From NCBI GenBank assembly GCA_016748015.1, contig JAAOMT010000578.1, positions 9,153-33,899 of the forward strand: a DNA stretch of 24,747 nt, in the 5' to 3' direction. The position numbers and the translations under genes were made by a program. Of the stretch, positions 19,778-24,747 are shown piece after piece (the first letter of the stretch is position 1; every line of letters begins with the position of its first letter). The DNA is from Geosiphon pyriformis. Its lineage: Eukaryota > Glomeromycota > Glomeromycetes > Archaeosporales > Geosiphonaceae. The notes under the pieces were generated by a model that saw only the letters and a program-made list of their open reading frames with translations, was not told where the DNA came from and did no database searches.

Positions 19778-20155
19778 TCAGCATTTTTCATAAAAATTGA
19801 GAACAACACAATTATCAATTAAAGCACACATATTCAAAAATGCCTGACTATCTGTAAACAATATCATTGAGCTTAAAACTGGAATGCAGTCCAAAATAAG
19901 AACACTGGTCTGCAGTTTTGCCAGAATTAAAGTAAGCAAATTATAGATCTTAACTTTTATACTCAAATCAATATTTAAAAAGTAAGTAATAGCATTACTA
20001 TAAGCACTTAAAAATTCCAAACCCCAAATTGATTTATCTGTATAAACACTTATTTTACCAAACTTATTTTTAATAAGACACTTATTAATAAATTCTAGAT
20101 TGTATGAGTATTTATTAAGAGCAGAACAATAAACCAAAACACTACCATCAGCCAA
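19778..20155 (-). pseudogene. LINE B ORF2 RNase H domain (inactivated)
   Basis: A 125-codon open stretch. The first catalytic motif is kept as VYTDKSIWGL, where copy A has Asn for the Asp. The helix motif reads LILAKLQ, so the catalytic Glu is Lys. The third motif reads LFTDSQAF and keeps its Asp. The two copies lost different catalytic residues, as expected of independent decay. Confidence 0.7.
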
Positions 20156-20238
20156 ATCATCATTCTTAATAAATGAGACTAATAAAATAAATCAATCAGA
20201 AACATGGTCCCTAAAATTCAATCTTTTCTATCTGTAAA

Positions 20239-20260
20239 ATGTGTTTTATGTAAAACACAT
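20239..20260. repeat. 22-bp palindrome with 10-bp arms
   Basis: ATGTGTTTTA at 20239..20248 and its exact reverse complement at 20251..20260, separated by TG. It lies in decayed ORF2 of LINE B; no function is evident. Confidence 0.5.
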
Positions 20261-20725
20261 GTTATAATAATCCAACAATTAATTCATAAAAACAATGCCA
20301 AATCTTTTTAGTAAGCTTATTACATCTAAGTACCAGTCTATATCTAAGATATTTGCAACAAAAACACTACTACCAGCCCAAAAAACATTAAGTATATTAT
20401 TGATTAAAAATAACTCATATAATGTTAATGTGTTAGTTATATTGGCCAGAAAGCAATTAATGAAATTAATTGACAATTTGATCAGAAAGCTTAAGAGCTG
20501 CTAAGGCATCTAGCTAACAGCCTACAGATTTATGGCCTTGTTTTCAAACAAATTACCAAGAATATCCCTCAAGTTAGTGAAATTAACCAAACTAATTAGT
20601 AAATATTTAACTTATATCTGCCCAAAAAATTTGAGACCATACAACTTAGGATAAGAGATAGCTTTATTTGAAATATCTTTAGATAAGTTGGTTTTGAGTT
20701 TTAGCTCTTTTTTAAACAATCTGTT

Positions 20726-22010
20726 TTATTTTTTATATACACTTATTGAAATATAACTAAACTGTACTCTATAATTAATAATAAACTGAAATACTACAGA
20801 CACTAGGTACAAAAATTGCTTATTCAATACAGTTTTCTTTAAAACCAGATTTGTAAAAAACTTAACATTTGAATAAGCTTTAATAATACTAGGTTTAAAG
20901 AGACCATTCATAAACAAAAAAATGCCCAAGTATCTATAAAATTCATTTTTCTTTGTGATCAAAATATTGAATTTACTAACTAATAGTTGAAAGTTTTCTA
21001 TTTTTTAATTGATGGGTATGACAACTGTTTTGTTTGTATTAATCAAAATATTATTGATCTGAAAAAATTTACTTGCTATGTTTAAAATGTTTTGAGTAAT
21101 AAACATACTATTTCTAATCCAAATTGTGTTGTCCATAAAAACCCCAGTTGCCAGAAAAAATGTCTTGTCACCTTTGAGATTCTGCTTGTCAGACTTTATA
21201 AAAAACCTAAAATTCAATCTGTATCTATATAATCTATTATTTTTCTTAATTTTGCAAAGTAAAAGATCATAAAAGATCTTCTACAATAGTAGTAAAAACA
21301 TTTTTTTTTGATTCAGATCATCATAAACAACATAATTATTTGTAAGCCCAAAATTCATTATTATCTGATTGATTTGATCATTGTATATACTTCCAAAAAA
21401 CTCAATAAAATAGAAATACATTTTAATCCTAATCAAACTGTTTCACAAGTGAAATCATTTAATAGAATTATATGCTTTTTTTATGTTCTAAAAAACCAGC
21501 CATAGCTTTTTATTTTTTTTTAATACATCCTTAATAATTGAACCAATAGCAAAAATCAGAATTTATGTAGATATATTCTTCAAAATTGAGAAGTTATTAT
21601 TATACAAAACATCAAACTTACTATAAGCCAAAGAGATTTTGTCCAATAAAATCTTAGATAAAATTTTTCAGACTGTTTCAATTAATACTATTAGTCTGGT
21701 ATTAGTAAAAGTTTTTTTTAGTCATATGGCTTCAGTATTATAGAAACTCAGACATGTTTCTAATATACAAATACTACATTCCCTATTAAGTATACATTAA
21801 AAATATTTAATAAACCACCCAGAATCTGTATATTATTATGCTTTCAAAGCTTATTAGAAATACTAAACAAGCCAGCAGTTTTCCTATCAGACAATTCCTT
21901 AACCATCTAAAAAAACTTATCAAACTTAATACTACACATAATATCTAAAAATGTATTATTATTAACATAATCTAAAGAAACATATTGGTTGAATTATTGA
22001 GCAGACAAAA
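20726..22010 (-). pseudogene. LINE B ORF2 reverse transcriptase domain (inactivated)
   Basis: The palm at 21005..21217 contains FLATGVFMDNTIWI; the catalytic pair (21128..21133) is Asp-Asn instead of Asp-Asp. It then runs NILNIASKFFQINN and NTNKTVVIPIN. The thumb at 20726..20962 contains FYRYLGIFLFM and continues in the same style as copy A. The finger region further right (to about 22010) is in fragments with many stops. Unlike copy A, the Trp codon after the catalytic site is intact. Confidence 0.75.
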
Positions 22011-22701
22011 TATTAAGGATTATGTGCTTTTTTGTCCATCCTTTCATAATACTGTTAATTGTGAACTTAACTTTATTAGACACCAGAATTAAATTATTAT
22101 CTACTATTAGATGGTTAAGAACCACTTTTTGAAATGACCACTTCAAACCATTTTTAATTATTCAGTTTTTATCAAAGCAAAAATTTTCTATGTATTTGTT
22201 AATTGTTTTTCTAATTAAAACATTCTTGGCAATTCTAGATTCATAATACTTGGACTTATAATACTTCTTCCAGATCTTTAACAAGTGATATTAAATTATC
22301 TTCAAACTCTTATTATTATTAATCATAATGCATAACTTAAAAGTCTTTTCATTATTAATAGTAGATCATGTATTAATAAAATGATTAGCATCAGAATCCT
22401 GAATCAAACTCAAACTCTTTGCCAACTTGGCCACCAATAATTAAAGTTTAAAGAATCTTAACAATTGCTTATTTTTTGAACATTCAAACTCACTAAACCA
22501 AAATCTAAAAAACACTTTATCAGCAGAACCAATCATCATATTTTTTAAAATCTCTTATATAGTGTTCAAATCTTTATCATTCCTTATACTATTAAAATTA
22601 GCCAATTTTTTCAAGAATTTGCCCAATAAACACACTCTAAAACATGACTATTTATTAGTATTAGCATTCTTAATCTTAAACTTCCATTTATTTCTATTAG
22701 T
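22011..22701 (-). pseudogene. LINE B ORF2 linker between endonuclease and RT, heavily decayed
   Basis: By position this matches 5331..6119 of LINE A. No open stretch longer than about 60 codons and no catalytic motif is visible. It is kept as part of ORF2 only because of its flanks. Confidence 0.4.
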
Positions 22702-23425
22702 CTATTTACAATTGCTGTTGAGATAAGTATCTAAAAGACCATTCAGACCAACTAAGACCAAAACAGCTTTGTGATCTGTATTAAAGAAATCAGAAACAAA
22801 ATTAATTATATGACCAATTATTACAGACAACAAACTTTTATTCATGAAAATATAATTAATGATCTTCTCAGCACTTTTTAAATTGCTCCAAATAGAAGCT
22901 TTGACCAGTAAATGTTTATTAAAAAAATTAATCAAACTCAAATTCAAGCAAAACTTAAAACTTACACTTCTCTTAGATCTATTTTTATTGAAATCTTCAC
23001 TTAAAACTGCAAAAGTACTAGAGTTAACAGTTTTAGCAATAAAAAAGTTGACTTCTAAAGTCTGACCAAACCTAGCCTTAGCAAAAGCACTAGCATATAA
23101 ATTCAAAATTGCAATCAAAAGCTTGTCTTTAAAGAGAAGCCAAACTAAAACAAGATAACCAGAGATTTCCTCAATCTTAAAAACATGATATACAAGAGAA
23201 TTGTTCATGATAATTGTCACTTCAGCACTAAAAAACTTTTTGTTTAAGCCAAACAAAAAAATTTTTATCTCATTAAACTTGTTTATAATCTATGGTCTAA
23301 TATCAGATCTTAACTTTATTTTTGTAATATTTGAAATTATGTTTTCTGATTCTTTATGTTAACAAACAATGTCTTTCTGTTTGGCAGAAATGTTAAGATC
23401 CTAAACATTGTACATAGCAAACTTT
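22702..23425 (-). pseudogene. LINE B ORF2 AP-type endonuclease domain
   Basis: Begins near 23425 with MYNV and SAKQKDIVC, matching the start of LINE A ORF2, with stops between. The open piece 22702..23256 (184 codons) contains VTIIMNNSLVYHVFKI, NLYASAFAKARF, LSEDFNKNRSKRS (degenerate GDFN) and NTDHKAVLVLVGL. The catalytic Asp-His pair near 22771..22776 is kept here, whereas copy A has Tyr for the His. Function as a target nickase is inferred from the family. Confidence 0.7.
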
Positions 23426-23438
23426 TAAACCAAATCAG

Positions 23439-24747
23439 TTATTGAGATAAAAAGTTCTTAAAGAAAACCAAGCCAATACACAATTAATCTAACTTTGTCA
23501 GAACTAAACCAACAAAAACCTTAAGAGCCATCAATTTTGACTCCAAACAGCCCACTTTGGTAGTCAAAACTTTTAAATTACTCAAACCCAAAGCTGAAAC
23601 ATCAGAAAAAACAAAAGAAAAAAATAAAAACATCAACTTAGAATCATTTAAAATCATATTCAAATCCAAATCCAAATCAGCAGTCATTAGGGTAACCAAG
23701 TCATAAAAGAAAAGAAGAGGAGCCAAAGGCACCAATTTTATGTTGCTGAGTTTGTATATTATGTTAGAAACCTGATTAGTCAAAAGCTTTAAAAAACATT
23801 TTAAAGAGATCAAACAAACATCTAAGGATAAGTTATCAGTTAAAATAGGAGAAAAATTACCACCCAAACTCAAAGCACCAGAAAGAAGAAAACCAGAACC
23901 AGCAAACAAACCATAAAAAGAAAATGTCATCAAAATTACTTAAACTCATGACTTGTCATTAAAGACAGCAGAATAGAAGATAAGAACATTCCTTTTAGCA
24001 TATAATTTTGCTAATTAGAAGTAATTTGCATCAAAAACAGCCTTTTTAAATATTTTTGGAAGTATAAAAATAGATGTATCTAATGTATTATATTCTAAAA
24101 CTAAGTGGCCAAATCTTTCATACTTTTTACACCAAACCAAATCTATTCTTACTCAAAAAAGTTTTATATCACTCAAAATTGGCTCTGTGTGAAAGATAGA
24201 TTCAAGATTTTTTTTCAATTTGAAACCAACTATAGTACAACAAACTCAGTTGCCAGTATCAAGCAAGTAATTAATAATGTATGTTTTTCTACCAGTTCTA
24301 TTCAAAAGAGTTCTAAGATCATAAGCCATTGTTTCTACTAACAAAGTAAACAAAAGCACTTTAAACCAATCTCTTGAAATCTAAATATTACAATCTTTCA
24401 CAGCTTTTGCAACATGCACTAAATTTTTTCTGATTAGAAATAATCATCTAGTTACTAGCTAATCAGTCTGATTTGATTTGGTAAATTCTACCACAGCTTT
24501 TTGCTACAGCCCAATAAGTTGCAATTAGATTGACACTACTTGACCAAATTCAAACAGAGCTACAATGATTATTTTCTTCAGTATATCTATAAGAATTTTT
24601 TTAATTACTATGATCCAATTTGAATAAATTTTTTGTCTTTTGAGATTGCTGTTTATGGCAATCTTTTTTTTTCTGGCCAATGATACAGCCTTCTTTATGC
24701 TTTGTTCTAAAGTAAAAGTAAATCAAATAATCTCTTCAAACTTTAAG
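23439..24747 (-). pseudogene. LINE B ORF1, partial, runs off right edge
   Basis: Ends in TAA at 23439..23441. The open piece 23484..23933 (149 codons) aligns with LINE A ORF1, sharing LTNQVSNIIYKLSNIKLVPLA and KVGCLESKLMALKVFVGLVL. Near 24090-24140 the zinc knuckle reads CKKYERFGHLVLEY: two of the three Cys are Tyr, so it is non-functional. Further right, up to the edge, the N-terminal half is recognisable only by nucleotide similarity to 17370..17940. Confidence 0.7.

Larger units (their letters stand above)
18640..24747 (-). mobile_element. LINE copy B, same family, truncated by window edge
   Basis: A minus-strand LINE homologous to copy A over about 6 kb. For example, 24697..24747 aligns to 17890..17940, 23484..23933 to ORF1 at 6828..7493, and 21005..21217 to the RT palm. 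It is more decayed than copy A: shorter open stretches, a lost ORF1 zinc knuckle and higher AT. By alignment, the window ends about 540 bp before its ORF1 start. It keeps the uninterrupted version of the gypsy target site. Confidence 0.85.

Noticed and set aside
1-24747. A new defence, CRISPR or metabolic gene cluster
   Set aside because: No repeat-spacer array, toxin-antitoxin pair or enzyme cluster is visible; nearly all coding signal is retroelement.

Overview
The window looks like an AT-rich fungal nuclear genome, most likely an arbuscular-mycorrhizal-type fungus (Glomeromycotina). Two transposon families here, a LINE and a dUTPase-bearing Ty3/gypsy element, closely resemble what I recall of repeats in Geosiphon pyriformis. 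That identification rests on memory of protein families, not on a search, so the species is uncertain. The one host-like gene has a spliceosomal-type intron and a good eukaryotic start context. Nothing looks bacterial: no operons, Shine-Dalgarno sites, tRNAs, rRNAs or CRISPR arrays were seen.

Layout. (1) 1..693, minus strand: the 5' part of a host gene, a coiled coil followed by a P-loop motif, split by a 128-nt intron and running off the left edge. (2) About 770..2155: a very AT-rich stretch with no credible gene. (3) About 2155..7567 and 17363..about 18640, minus strand: one LINE (copy A), cut in two. (4) 7568..17362, plus strand: a complete but dead Ty3/gypsy LTR retrotransposon of 9,795 bp, inserted inside ORF1 of LINE A and flanked by the 4-bp target duplication CCAC. 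(5) About 18640..24747, minus strand: a second, more decayed LINE of the same family (copy B), head-to-tail with copy A and cut by the right edge.

The gypsy element reads LTR - PBS - gag (matrix-like N terminus, capsid, CCHC knuckle) - protease - cysteine-rich module - dUTPase - second beta-rich segment - RT - RNase H - integrase (HHCC, DD35E) - an extra 207-codon ORF of unknown function - PPT - LTR. The LINEs read ORF1 (CCHC protein) - ORF2 (AP-type endonuclease, RT, RNase H, C-terminal CCHC-like motif).

All three elements are inactivated, mostly by C:G to T:A transitions. The two LTRs differ at roughly 6-7% of sites, almost all transitions. All three reverse transcriptases have the second aspartate of the catalytic D-D pair changed to asparagine. 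CpG is nearly absent from LINE A but common in the host gene. The picture is a methylation/deamination-type repeat graveyard beside an unmutated gene. I found no new defence or metabolic system. The most unusual content is the gypsy pol architecture (protease, Cys-rich module, dUTPase, then RT) and its extra 3' ORF.
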